Notes under the pieces: generated by a model
Database searches by the model: none
Told to the model about the DNA's origin: nothing
Seen by the model: the letters and a program-made list of their open reading frames with translations, nothing else
From: CAVTND01 sp963735955
Lineage (GTDB): Bacteria > Pseudomonadota > Gammaproteobacteria > Burkholderiales > Burkholderiaceae_F
Length of the DNA stretch: 64,000 bases
Direction of reading: 5' to 3'
NCBI GenBank assembly: GCA_963735955.1
Contig: CAVTND010000010.1
Coordinates: 372,001-436,000 of the forward strand
Translations under genes and position numbers: made by a program
Part shown: positions 18,894 through 28,031 of the stretch, piece by piece
Layout of the letters: each line of letters begins with the position of its first letter
Position numbering within the stretch: the stretch's first letter is position 1

Positions 18894-20603
18894 TCAGGCC
18901 GCAGCACCTTGATCGACCCTTGCTGCAGTGGCCAGGTAACGATGAATCTGCGCCACGGCGGCGGCCCCTTCACCGATGGCGCCACCGACCCGCTTGACGG
19001 AGCCTGATCGCACATCGCCGACCGCAAAGACACCCGGGACGCTTGCTTCAAGCGGGCAGGGCGATCGACCAGACTGGGAGAAGTGCACAGACGCCTGGCC
19101 GGTCAACACGAAGCCTTGTCGATCGAGTTCGACGCCGCAGTCACGAAACCAGTCTGTCTCGGGGTCGGCGCCGACAAACAGGAACACGTGGCGAATCGGC
19201 CGCCGTTCCTCGATCCCCGTCCGGCCGTTGCGCCAGGAAATGGCCTCGAGGCCGCCAGGCAGCTCCCCGTGCAGCTCCGTCAACTCGGTAAACGAATGTA
19301 GTTCGATCGCTGCTGTCGCCTCGATTCGATCAATCAGGTAACGCGACATGCTGGCCGCAAGGCTCGGTCCGCGGACCAGCATGTGGACTCTTGCCGCGTG
19401 CTGCGCGAGGAACACAGCAGCCTGACCGGCCGAGTTGCCGCCACCGACCAGCACCACCTCGGCGCTGGCACATGTTTTCGCTTCGAGCGCCGAAGCCCAG
19501 TACCACACGCCCCGGCCTTCGAAGTCGCTGAGGCGCGACACACCCGGGCGGCGATAGCGGGCGCCGCTGGCAATGACGACAGAGCGTGACCTCAGTTTTC
19601 TGCCGTCACCCAGGGTCAAGACCAGTTCCCCCTTCTGTTCCGCGCCGCTGCAGTCGAGCGCTACAACTTGAGCCGGAATGAGAATTTCCGCGCCAAACTT
19701 CTGCGCCTGCACGAAAGCACGGCCGGCGAGGGCGCCTCCAGAGATCCCGGTGGGGAACCCCAGGTAGTTCTCGATGCGCGCGCTTGCGCCTGCCTGGCCA
19801 CCGTACGAGCGGCAGTCGAGCACGACCACGTGCAGTCCCTCGGAGGCCGCGTACACGGCGGTCGAAAGTCCCGCAGGTCCGGCGCCAACCACCGCGACAT
19901 CGAAGAGCTCATCGTGTTCCGAGGAATCGAGCATTCCGAGGCAGCGTGCCAGCGCGGCCTCCGACGGATTGACCAACACGGAACCGTTAGGACACAGTGC
20001 CAGCACATCGGCGGCCGTCGCACCGTACTGCGCCAGCAGCGCTTCGGTCGTTGCGTCGTGCGCGCCGTCCATGACCTGATGCGGGTGCGCATTCCGGCTC
20101 AGGAAATTCTGCAGCCGCATCACACCTTGCGACTGCGGTGTCCCGATCAGCACCGGGCCGCTGGCGCCGGATTCGATGAGTCCGACCCGCCGCAGTATCA
20201 GCGCGCGAACAATGCGTTCACCCAGATCGGCCTCGGCAATGATCAGCGCACGCAGCTGTTCGGGTGGGATCAGTACGACCTCGACGTCGTCATCGGCATA
20301 ACCGTCAACGAGGCCGTGGCGACCGGATAGCTGCGCGATTTCGCCTGAGAACTGGCCGCGCCCGTAAGTCGTGATTGGAACTACATGTCCAAGCCCGTCG
20401 CGCTGGCTGATCGATACGTTGCCGCTGAGCACCACAAACATGCCGTGTGCGGGCTTGCCAGCCGCGAACATTTGCTCGCCACGGGGATAGCGACGCGCCG
20501 CTCCGAATCGACTGACTCGCTCGATCTCCGCTTCCGTCAGTTTCGGAAACATCTGATGGCGACGCGACAAGACACCGGTTGGGGGATCAGTTGGCATAGA
20601 CAT
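18894..20603 (-). CDS. cNMP-binding domain fused to a thioredoxin-reductase-like FAD oxidoreductase
   Basis: Residues about 10-130 form a cyclic-nucleotide-binding fold (GMFVVLSGNVSISQRDG). Residues about 240-565 are a TrxB-like two-dinucleotide-fold enzyme: FAD motif VVGAGPAGLSTAVYAASEG, NADPH motif VVLVGGGNSAGQAAVFLAQH and FAD-closing GVFAVGDVRSGSVKRVG. The redox CxxC of thioredoxin reductase is absent; the corresponding segment reads VWYWASALEAKTC. The protein therefore probably passes electrons to another acceptor. I start at M (20603) because the 41 upstream codons of the open frame are not family-like; 20597 is an alternative. It is followed by the UBP zinc-finger gene. Confidence 0.85.
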   Translation of the reverse strand: MSMPTDPPTGVLSRRHQMFPKLTEAEIERVSRFGAARRYPRGEQMFAAGKPAHGMFVVLSGNVSISQRDGLGHVVPITTYGRGQFSGEIAQLSGRHGLVDGYADDDVEVVLIPPEQLRALIIAEADLGERIVRALILRRVGLIESGASGPVLIGTPQSQGVMRLQNFLSRNAHPHQVMDGAHDATTEALLAQYGATAADVLALCPNGSVLVNPSEAALARCLGMLDSSEHDELFDVAVVGAGPAGLSTAVYAASEGLHVVVLDCRSYGGQAGASARIENYLGFPTGISGGALAGRAFVQAQKFGAEILIPAQVVALDCSGAEQKGELVLTLGDGRKLRSRSVVIASGARYRRPGVSRLSDFEGRGVWYWASALEAKTCASAEVVLVGGGNSAGQAAVFLAQHAARVHMLVRGPSLAASMSRYLIDRIEATAAIELHSFTELTELHGELPGGLEAISWRNGRTGIEERRPIRHVFLFVGADPETDWFRDCGVELDRQGFVLTGQASVHFSQSGRSPCPLEASVPGVFAVGDVRSGSVKRVGGAIGEGAAAVAQIHRYLATAARVDQGAAA

Positions 20604-20784
20604 TCGGGTGGCGGTTGGCACTTGGTTGGCAGCTACAGAGGCGAGGCTTCCGCGAGGTCGGAACGCCAGTTTGCATGAGAAAGTTGATGAGCATTCTCGT
20701 GTAACTAGTTTGAAATAACACTGCAATTGTCCATCGTTCTGGCCTAGCGGCGGATTACAGGTTCAGCCTTAGGCCGATATTGCG

Positions 20785-20800
20785 CATAATGCATATTATG
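20785..20800. promoter_or_regulatory. AT-rich inverted repeat, candidate operator
   Basis: CATAAT (20785-20790) and ATTATG (20795-20800) form a perfect inverted repeat around GCAT. It lies about 180 bases upstream of the thioredoxin-reductase-like start and just past the stop of the FAD oxidoreductase gene. The low GC and lack of a T-run argue for a protein-binding site rather than a terminator. Confidence 0.35.
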
Positions 20801-20805
20801 TCAAA

Positions 20806-22458
20806 TCAAAGAAATGAAGCCCCGGCGAGGATAAGGTTGGGTAGCCCCATCTTCATGCGGACCCGGTCGAAAAACTGTGCCTGTTGCAATGGCGGCGGGA
20901 TATCAAACTCCCAGAACTCGCACGGGGGCTCATCGACGCCCGCTACGGCCAGGATCGCGTTGGTCGCCCGCCTCGCCGCCTCGTTGGCTGCCTCCATGGT
21001 CGCGAGATCGGTGTAGGTACGGACATAGTCGGACGCGAGGAACAGGTTGCCGATCTCCGTGTACGCCTCCGGCCGGAGCGCGAGCGACCCCACGTGATTG
21101 ATCAGCAGCGGCTCCGCGTTCGTCACCAACCCCGGATTCGGAAGCTGGATGTCCGGATCGAGGAACCAAGCCACCAGGTTCTCGTCTTCGAGTTGGATCC
21201 GCCCCTTCGAATTCAGGGCGGCCTTGAGTTGGGCCCAGACCTCGTCCTTGATTTCGTCCCGGCTTGCGGCTTGCATGGCTGACTTGCCGTTGAAATTTCC
21301 AGGCGCGGTCCAGTTCGAGATGTCGACCGACAGGATGCCACCGACGCGCCCATCGCCGAAGCGCGAAAGATCGACATTGCGCCAGAACTGCCGCTGCGAG
21401 ATTGACGTAAGCGCCCAATTGGAGTCGAGGTAGATCGCGTGGCCGTCAGTCAGTGGCCGGTCGGTCTTCAGGTAGAACTGGATCCCATTCATCCACTCGG
21501 TACGCAGGCCGTGAATGCCGGAAAGCGATGGCGCCGCTCGTTCCAACTCCGGCGTCAGCAGTCCCTGCATGATTTCAACCGGCAGCGCCGCCACGTAGAA
21601 ATCGGCGCTGATTTCTTCGAGTCGGCCATTGCGCTCAATCGTCACGCTGCGCAGCTTGTTCCCGGATAAGTTGAGCGACCGGACCGCGGCGTTCGATGTC
21701 AGGGTTACGCCGAGGCGCTCACTCAGGTGCTTGCGCCAGGGATCGATCCAGACATCGTTCGTCGGGCCGGTGAGCAGGCGGTCGAATACACCGCCTGGAA
21801 CGAGAATTCCGTAAAAGAGCTGCAACAGGATGCGGCCTACGGTGCGGGTGCTGGTGTCCTCGGCGCGCATCGCCACGAGCGAGCGGGTCATCCCCTGCCC
21901 CAGGTACCTGCGATAGTTTTCCGAGCGCGTGCTGGCGCCGATGAAGTCCCAGAACGGCACGTGCTCGTATTCGTCGTGGAAACGTTGTTCGCAGCTCGTC
22001 GCCAGCGCGAGTAGACGCGTGACGAAGTAGGCGATCTCGTCGTGCGGAATATCGAGCTTGTCGAACAGCGCGAAGAAGGCCGTACGAAAGTCGTCGATCG
22101 TCTCCGGGAACCGGGCGATCCAGACTGGATCGAGCTTGCCGTCGCGCGCCAGCAGAATCCGCGTCGCCTGTACGAGATTGTCACGGCAGTTCGCGCCGGA
22201 TTCGCCAAACGGGATCCTGCTCATGGTGTCCGGAAGATGCTTGTAGAAGCCCGGGAAGAATCGAAAGCCGTGTTCGCCCGGCAAATCCAGTCGACCTTCA
22301 GTGCCGGACCCGGGAACCGCCATGCTCCGCGCTTTGCCGCCGAAGCTCGCCTGGCGCTCGTAGACGGAAACCGCAAACCCGCGTTCGCCAAGCTCATGCG
22401 CAGCGCTGAGTCCACCAACACCGCCGCCAAGAACCGCTACCGTTGGTTTGGATTGCAT
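20806..22458 (-). CDS. FAD-dependent oxidoreductase, amine-oxidase/phytoene-desaturase type
   Basis: The 550-residue product starts at MQSKPTVAVLGGGVGGLSAA, an N-terminal FAD-binding Rossmann motif followed by the second glycine pair (YERQASFGGKARS). The segment GEHGFRFFPGFYKHLPDTM is diagnostic of a large bacterial family often labelled hydroxysqualene dehydroxylase- or carotenoid-desaturase-like. The C-terminus carries a conserved NLFLASDYVRTYTDLATMEA. The substrate is unknown; no squalene or carotenoid genes are nearby. The open frame extends further upstream but overlaps the divergent solA-like gene, so I use 22458. Only 23 bases separate the two start codons. Confidence 0.8.
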   Translation of the reverse strand: MQSKPTVAVLGGGVGGLSAAHELGERGFAVSVYERQASFGGKARSMAVPGSGTEGRLDLPGEHGFRFFPGFYKHLPDTMSRIPFGESGANCRDNLVQATRILLARDGKLDPVWIARFPETIDDFRTAFFALFDKLDIPHDEIAYFVTRLLALATSCEQRFHDEYEHVPFWDFIGASTRSENYRRYLGQGMTRSLVAMRAEDTSTRTVGRILLQLFYGILVPGGVFDRLLTGPTNDVWIDPWRKHLSERLGVTLTSNAAVRSLNLSGNKLRSVTIERNGRLEEISADFYVAALPVEIMQGLLTPELERAAPSLSGIHGLRTEWMNGIQFYLKTDRPLTDGHAIYLDSNWALTSISQRQFWRNVDLSRFGDGRVGGILSVDISNWTAPGNFNGKSAMQAASRDEIKDEVWAQLKAALNSKGRIQLEDENLVAWFLDPDIQLPNPGLVTNAEPLLINHVGSLALRPEAYTEIGNLFLASDYVRTYTDLATMEAANEAARRATNAILAVAGVDEPPCEFWEFDIPPPLQQAQFFDRVRMKMGLPNLILAGASFL

Positions 22459-22481
22459 GGATACTCTCCGCAACAGCGACC

Positions 22482-23672
22482 ATGAACAATACGACCGATG
22501 TGATCGTAATCGGCCTCGGTGCCCACGGCAGCGCGACCGTCTATCAATTCGCGCGCCTCGGCGTCCGGGTGATCGGCATTGATCGCCTTGCACCGCCCCA
22601 CTCTCTCGGATCCAGTCACGGCAGCTCAAGAATTACGCGACTTGCAGTCGGGGAAGGTGCCCAGTTTGTGCCTCTGGTGAAGCGTTCACATCAGCTTTGG
22701 CGGGAGCTCGAGGAGCACACCGGCCGGCGGCTTTATCTGCGTTGCGGCGGCCTGGTCATGCGATCGCCAGGGGGCGCATCCCTCGTTCGACATCATGGCC
22801 AGGTCGACTTCGTACAGCAGACGATCGAAGTCGCACGCCGCTTCAGGATCGAGCACGAGCTGCTGAACGCGGCCGAGATCCAGGCACGCTTTCCGCAGTT
22901 TGTCCTGCACGGCGACGAAACCGGGTATTTCGAGCCCGAAGCCGGCGTTCTGAATCCGGAGGCGTGCGTCGAGGCACAGCTGGCGCAGGCTCGCGAGCAA
23001 GGTGCCGTGCTTCACACCGATCAGGCAGTCAAGGAGGTTGAACAGAAAGGCGCAGGCGTGATCGTGACTACGGACCGGGCGCGCTACCAGGCGGCGCATG
23101 CCGTGGTGTGTGCCGGCGCCTGGACCGCGCGACTGCTCGGACCGCCCTGGAACTCCCTTCTCACGGTTTCACGCCAGACCCTGCACTGGTTTCGAACCGA
23201 GGAGCCTGCGCGCTACGCGCCGGGGCTCTTCCCGATTTACATCTGGATTCACGGCGCCGGCGAAGACGACGCGATGTACGGCTTTCCGCTGCTCGACGAT
23301 GCGGCGGGCCGTCAGAACGGCGTCAAAGTAGGCAGCGCCCGCTACAGCGTACCGATCGATCCCGACCTGGTTAATCGCACCGTGGCCGAGAGCGAGTCCC
23401 GCCTTGTCTATGAGCATCACGTGCGCGGGCGGTTGCGAGGCGTGACGTCCGATCAGGTCGCAAGCACTGTTTGCCTGTACACGATTGCTCCAGGCTCGAA
23501 CTTCGTTGTCGATCGGCATCCCGCCATGCCGCTGGTCACGGTCGTATCGGCCTGTTCGGGCCACGGCTTCAAGCATTCCGCTGCACTCGGCGAGGCAGTC
23601 GCGCAGCGCATGGTCGCGGGACGCAGTTCGATCGACCTGTCAGCCTTCGCCCTGGATCGCCTGACGAGCTGA
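22482..23672 (+). CDS. solA: N-methyl-tryptophan/sarcosine oxidase-type flavoenzyme
   Basis: The 396-residue protein has the N-terminal FAD motif VIVIGLGAHGSATVYQFARLG and the pocket segment HSLGSSHGSSRITR typical of monomeric sarcosine oxidase/MTOX. The segment TVCLYTIAPGSNFVVD holds the cysteine that forms the covalent FAD link in this family, and CSGHGFKHSAALGEAVA closes the FAD site. Such enzymes demethylate N-methyl amino acids, producing formaldehyde and peroxide. The precise substrate cannot be read. I start at MNNTTDV (22482), where similarity begins. Confidence 0.85.
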   Translation: MNNTTDVIVIGLGAHGSATVYQFARLGVRVIGIDRLAPPHSLGSSHGSSRITRLAVGEGAQFVPLVKRSHQLWRELEEHTGRRLYLRCGGLVMRSPGGASLVRHHGQVDFVQQTIEVARRFRIEHELLNAAEIQARFPQFVLHGDETGYFEPEAGVLNPEACVEAQLAQAREQGAVLHTDQAVKEVEQKGAGVIVTTDRARYQAAHAVVCAGAWTARLLGPPWNSLLTVSRQTLHWFRTEEPARYAPGLFPIYIWIHGAGEDDAMYGFPLLDDAAGRQNGVKVGSARYSVPIDPDLVNRTVAESESRLVYEHHVRGRLRGVTSDQVASTVCLYTIAPGSNFVVDRHPAMPLVTVVSACSGHGFKHSAALGEAVAQRMVAGRSSIDLSAFALDRLTS

Positions 23673-23724
23673 ATCGCTTGACACCGCTTGACGAACAAGA
23701 TCGCCAACGCGCCCGCACGAGGGC

Positions 23725-24555
23725 TCAACCGTTCAAGCTCCAGTCGTACTCGAGGAAGGCGACCGGCACGGTATTTGCCCGCAAGGCCGCCCGGTCCGGC
23801 TCAGCGTCGGCGAGCAGTTCCGCGAATCGAGCACCCACATCCTGCACGCCGGTGAAACCCGGATAGCCGAGAAAGCTCTTGCCGCCGCGCCGGAAGTCTT
23901 CGCCGTACCAGTCGAAGATCATCGACAGTTCGAGTTTGCGGGCCTGCGAGTTGTAGCGATTGCGCGAACGGTCGGACATGAAACGTCGCATCAAGTCCTC
24001 CAGTTGCGCATCAAGGCCGTCCGCGGTCAGCGCCCTCTTGCCAAGCATCGGGCAGCCGATGGAAGCGCAGTTCACCGCTACGTGCACGCGCGGTTCATCA
24101 AAGGTCGGGGTGCGCATCGTTTCGTGCTCGATGCCGTCCAGATTCTGTGACTTGCCAAGCAGGGTGAAGAAACGATCCTTCCACGGGTTGCCGAAGACTT
24201 TGCCGAAGTCGCGGATCGACCTCAGGTCCGGGTAGCGCGTCAGGATTTTCTCAACCGTAAACGCGTTGTATGCGTTTGCGAGGAAGGCGAACTGCTGGGC
24301 CTTGGTCCAGCGACGGTACTCGGCCACATCGACCGCCGACAGCGTTTGAAGGTAGGCGCCGAGGTCGGCGCGATCGGCCGCGAACCCGCGGTAATCCACG
24401 CGCGAGCTCTTGCCATCCGCTGCGAGCGTGACATGCCGGCCTAGCAGCACGGTCCAGGCTGAATGAGTGTGATCGAATGACAAAGTCGATTGCGCTCGCG
24501 CCGGCGACAAGATCGCCAGCGATGCGGCGGACAGCATGAAAGTACGGCGACGCAT
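23725..24555 (-). CDS. DUF547 domain protein, exported
   Basis: The 276-residue protein begins MRRRTFMLSAASLAILSPARAQS, an export signal with an RRR run that may be a Tat leader. The rest is a DUF547 domain: FLANAYNAFTVEKIL, DGIEHETMR, VHVAVNCASIGCPML and YDWSLNG. The function of DUF547 is not established, although the Cys in NCASIGCP is strongly conserved. A longer frame exists upstream, but it overlaps the promoter zone and part of the divergent gor gene, so I use the start at the signal peptide. Confidence 0.85.
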   Translation of the reverse strand: MRRRTFMLSAASLAILSPARAQSTLSFDHTHSAWTVLLGRHVTLAADGKSSRVDYRGFAADRADLGAYLQTLSAVDVAEYRRWTKAQQFAFLANAYNAFTVEKILTRYPDLRSIRDFGKVFGNPWKDRFFTLLGKSQNLDGIEHETMRTPTFDEPRVHVAVNCASIGCPMLGKRALTADGLDAQLEDLMRRFMSDRSRNRYNSQARKLELSMIFDWYGEDFRRGGKSFLGYPGFTGVQDVGARFAELLADAEPDRAALRANTVPVAFLEYDWSLNG

Positions 24556-24723
24556 CCTTGCAACCCACCCTGCCCCTGACTGACTCTGCGCGCAGGCTTC
24601 AAACTCTCGCATGCAGCAGCCGCTCAGCCTTGCACATAATGCCGCATATCCCGCCGACAATCTGCGCAACAATCCGCGCCTGAGTGCCGCAGTGTCAACT
24701 CTTTCAACAGGATGATCAGCATC

Positions 24724-26082
24724 ATGGCTCGCGACTACGACCTCATTACTGTCGGCGCCGGATCCGGCGGCGTGGCGGCGTCGCGTCGCGCGGCGGCGCA
24801 CGGAGCACGCGTCCTTGTGATCGAGCGCGACCGCGTGGGTGGCACCTGTGTGATTCGCGGCTGTGTACCCAAGAAGCTGATGATGTATGCGGCTGGCTTC
24901 CGCGAAACACTGCGCGAGGCGAAGGGATTCGGCTGGACCGGCGTCGCCGGAGATTTCGAACTGGAGCGCTGGGCCGATGCCAAGGCGAATGAAATCAACC
25001 GTCTCGAGAACGTCTATCGCGAACTGCTGGCCAAGTCTGGCGTCGAGCTGATTGGCGGCATTGCCAGAATCGCCGATGCCAACTCGGTCGAAGTCGCCGG
25101 GCAAACCATGACTGCGGGGCGCATGCTGATCGCCACGGGCGGGTCGCCGGCGCACGACGCAATTCCGGGCCTCGCGGCTGCCATGACATCGAACGAAGTG
25201 CTGGACCTGCGGACTTTGCCGCGCAGTGTTCTCGTGATCGGTGGGGGCTATGTCGCGGTCGAGTTCGCGAGCATTCTCGCTGGGCTGGGTGCTGCGGTAA
25301 CGCTGGCGTATCGCGATCGCCTGCCGTTGCGCGGCTTCGACGAGGACTTGCGCACGCGGCTGGCGGCGGCGCTCTCTGGCCGCGGCATAACCCTTGCGTC
25401 TGGCGTGCCGCTGACATCGCTGTCGCGCAGCGCTTCCGCCTGGCAATTGCAGCGGTCTGACGGATCGACTCTCAGTGCCGAGGCCGCACTCAACGCAACC
25501 GGCCGTCGACCCAACACGGCTGGATTGGGGCTCGAACCGCTCGGCGTGGCGGTCGACGCCGCGGGCGCCGTGGTCGTGGACGCCGACAGCCGCAGCACGG
25601 TAGACAGGATCTGGGCTATCGGTGACGTCACCAACCGGCGCAATCTGACGCCGGTCGCCATCGCGGAAGGACGCGCCTTCGCCGACACGGAATTCGGCGG
25701 ACGTGCAGCGCGCGTCGATTTGCGAACCGTGGCTTCGGCCGTGTTTACGGAGCCACCGATCGCGACCGTAGGCTTCACCGAAACCGAGTCGAAGCTACGC
25801 GGTCCGGTCGATGTGTTCGAATCCGAATTCCGACCGATGAAGACTGCGTTTTCGGGCGGGTCACAAAGAAGCTACATGAAGCTGGTAGTCGACGGCTGCA
25901 GCGACCGAGTTCTCGGCGTGCATATGCTTGGTACAGACGCACCGGAAATCGTGCAGAGCCTGGCCATTGCGTTGACGGTCGGTGCCACCAAGCGGGATTT
26001 CGACCGCACGATCGCCGTACATCCGACTGCCGCCGAGGAATTCGTGCTGATGCGTGAACCGACGCGGCGCACGACCAACTGA
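24724..26082 (+). CDS. gor: Glutathione-disulfide reductase
   Basis: This 452-residue flavoprotein reduces GSSG with NADPH. The FAD fold GAGSGGVAASRRAA is followed by the redox-active disulfide in GGTCVIRGCVPKKLMMYAA. The NADPH-binding fold is VIGGGYVAVEFASILAG and the second FAD motif is DRIWAIGDVTNR. The C-terminal dimer face contributes the catalytic HPTAAEEFV. The GCVPKK spacing and the ending match bacterial glutathione reductase rather than lipoamide dehydrogenase. I start at ATG 24724; an ATG four codons earlier is possible. It supports the GST found at 8.3 kb. Confidence 0.93.
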   Translation: MARDYDLITVGAGSGGVAASRRAAAHGARVLVIERDRVGGTCVIRGCVPKKLMMYAAGFRETLREAKGFGWTGVAGDFELERWADAKANEINRLENVYRELLAKSGVELIGGIARIADANSVEVAGQTMTAGRMLIATGGSPAHDAIPGLAAAMTSNEVLDLRTLPRSVLVIGGGYVAVEFASILAGLGAAVTLAYRDRLPLRGFDEDLRTRLAAALSGRGITLASGVPLTSLSRSASAWQLQRSDGSTLSAEAALNATGRRPNTAGLGLEPLGVAVDAAGAVVVDADSRSTVDRIWAIGDVTNRRNLTPVAIAEGRAFADTEFGGRAARVDLRTVASAVFTEPPIATVGFTETESKLRGPVDVFESEFRPMKTAFSGGSQRSYMKLVVDGCSDRVLGVHMLGTDAPEIVQSLAIALTVGATKRDFDRTIAVHPTAAEEFVLMREPTRRTTN

Positions 26083-26122
26083 GCTCGAGGTCGATGAAAA
26101 GCTCGCACCAGCGCGTTGCGCC

Positions 26123-27520
26123 TCAATCGGTGCGCGGTCCCAGCATGTGATGTGGATCAACCCAGGCGTCGAACTGCTCCGCACTGACGGCGCCAAGTGC
26201 CAGCGCCGCCTCCTTCAGCGTGGTGCCCTGGTGATGAGCGTGCTTGGCGATCTGTGCTGCGCTGTCATAACCGATATGTGGCGCCAGCGCTGTCACCAGC
26301 ATCAACGAACTGTCCAGCAGTTCCTTCACGCGTCCGGCGTCGACCTGCAGGCCTGCCACGCAGTGCTGGCCGAAGCTACGCATGCCGTCGGCCAGCAGGC
26401 GCGTGCTGTCAAGCACATTGAATACGATTAATGGCTTGTAGACATTGAGCTCGAAATGCCCCTGGCTCGCCGCAAAGCCGATCGCAGCGTCGTGCCCCAT
26501 CACCTGGGTGCAGACCATGGTCAGAGCCTCGACCTGGGTCGGATTCACCTTGCCAGGCATGATCGAGCTGCCGGGTTCGTTCTCCGGCAAACGCAATTCG
26601 CCGAGCCCAGCACGTGGCCCGCTGCCCATCAAGCGGATGTCGTTGGCGATCTTGGTCAGGGCGATCGCCAGCATCTTCAGTGCAGCATGAAAGGCAACCA
26701 GGGCTTCATGGCCGGCCATCGCAGCGAACAGATTGGCCGCCTGCATCAGCGGCAGGTCCAGCTGCCGTGCCAGCGCAGCCACCACGCGGGCGCCGAACTC
26801 CGGGTGCGTGTTCAGGCCGGTACCGACCGCTGTGCCGCCGATGGCGAGCGCATGTACGGCGACCAGGGCCTGATGCACGCTCAGTTCGCACAGCGCCAGT
26901 TGAGCTTCATAGCCGCCAAATTCCTGGCCGAGCGTCACTGGAGTGGCGTCCTGCAGGTGCGTGCGACCGATCTTCGCGATGTGCGCGAATTCCAACGCCT
27001 TGGCTGCCAACGCCGCGCGCAGTTCGTGCAGCGCTGGCTGCAATCGCGCGCGGGCCAGCAGGGCAACCGAAATATGCATGGCCGTTGGGAAGACATCGTT
27101 CGAAGACTGCCCAAGGTTCACATCGTCATTCGGGTGGACCTTTCGAGCCTTCCCAACATTGCCGCCAAGTGCGCGTGAGGCCAGGTTGGCCACCACCTCG
27201 TTGACATTCATGTTGCTCTGCGTGCCGGATCCGGTCTGCCACACCGACAGCGGGAACTCGGCGTCGAACTCGCCCAGTGCCACGCGCTGGGCGGCGTCGG
27301 CAATGGCTGACGCCTTGGTCGTGTCCAGCAATCTCAGATCGCGATTTGCGCCCGCCGCAGCCCACTTGATCCAGGCAAGCGCATGCACCACCTCCAGTGG
27401 CATGCGCTGTTCGCCGATAGCAAAGAATTTCAGGCTGCGCGCCGTCTGCGCTCCCCACAGGGCGTCAGCCGGCACTTCGATCGGACCGAAGCTATCGGAC
27501 TCGGTACGTACTTCGCTCAT
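26123..27520 (-). CDS. fumC: Class II fumarate hydratase
   Basis: This 465-residue enzyme interconverts fumarate and malate in the TCA cycle. The signature GSSIMPGKVNPTQVEALTMV carries the catalytic loop serine. SGTQSNMNVNEVVANLA and the TH segment of GRTHLQDATPVTLGQEFGGY are in the expected order. Length is typical (about 460). As an iron-independent, oxygen-stable isozyme it often works under oxidative stress, which fits the neighbouring redox genes. It is convergent with gor and followed upstream by dodecin on the same strand. Confidence 0.95.
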   Translation of the reverse strand: MSEVRTESDSFGPIEVPADALWGAQTARSLKFFAIGEQRMPLEVVHALAWIKWAAAGANRDLRLLDTTKASAIADAAQRVALGEFDAEFPLSVWQTGSGTQSNMNVNEVVANLASRALGGNVGKARKVHPNDDVNLGQSSNDVFPTAMHISVALLARARLQPALHELRAALAAKALEFAHIAKIGRTHLQDATPVTLGQEFGGYEAQLALCELSVHQALVAVHALAIGGTAVGTGLNTHPEFGARVVAALARQLDLPLMQAANLFAAMAGHEALVAFHAALKMLAIALTKIANDIRLMGSGPRAGLGELRLPENEPGSSIMPGKVNPTQVEALTMVCTQVMGHDAAIGFAASQGHFELNVYKPLIVFNVLDSTRLLADGMRSFGQHCVAGLQVDAGRVKELLDSSLMLVTALAPHIGYDSAAQIAKHAHHQGTTLKEAALALGAVSAEQFDAWVDPHHMLGPRTD

Positions 27521-27549
27521 CGCGTAACAAGGCAGCTACCAAATGCAAA

Positions 27550-27774
27550 TCAGCCTTCGTATTTGAATGACAGGCTCACCCGTGCACGGTAAGCCACGAC
27601 CTTGCCGCCCTCCAGCTTTACGTCAAGCTGGCCGACCTCGGCCACACGCAGGTCCCTCAAGGATTGGCCGGCCGTTTCGACTGCGGACTTGACTGCATCC
27701 TCCCAGGAGATCGTGCTGGTGCCGATGATTTCCGTGACGCGATAAATGCCAGTGTCTTTTGCTTTTTTGGCCAT
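27550..27774 (-). CDS. Dodecin, flavin-storage protein
   Basis: The 74-residue product matches dodecin in length and pattern. The N-terminal strand VYRVTEIIGTS is seen here as IYRVTEIIGTSTISWEDAV, with the stacking tryptophan (W24). The central part is LRDLRVAEVGQLDV, and the C-terminal strand is VVAYRARVSLSFKYEG. The family assembles as dodecamers that bind FMN or riboflavin dimers. A Shine-Dalgarno-like AAGGAGTC precedes the ATG on the minus strand. Confidence 0.92.
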   Translation of the reverse strand: MAKKAKDTGIYRVTEIIGTSTISWEDAVKSAVETAGQSLRDLRVAEVGQLDVKLEGGKVVAYRARVSLSFKYEG

Positions 27775-28031
27775 GATGACTCCTTGGTTGAAATGTGAAC
27801 GTGACGTACGACGCGCAGAAACCGGATTGCGCGTCGAAGCAGATGATCATAGGCCGGATTCGTCACCGGACGTCGCCAGAGCAAGCGCAGAGCGCAATTC
27901 ACAGTCCGCAATGGGGCCGACCCCCTGCCTGGCTCGGCCCGTCTCGGCAGCGGATCCACGCAGGCGGGTTTGTCGGTGCGACGCTGCCTGCGCTACCCTT
28001 GGGCGCGGCAGGTCAAGCAAGGGGGAAATCG

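Noticed and set aside
24556..25446. Extended start for the DUF547 protein (573 codons)
   Set aside because: The extension overlaps the well-supported gor gene and puts the signal peptide inside the protein.
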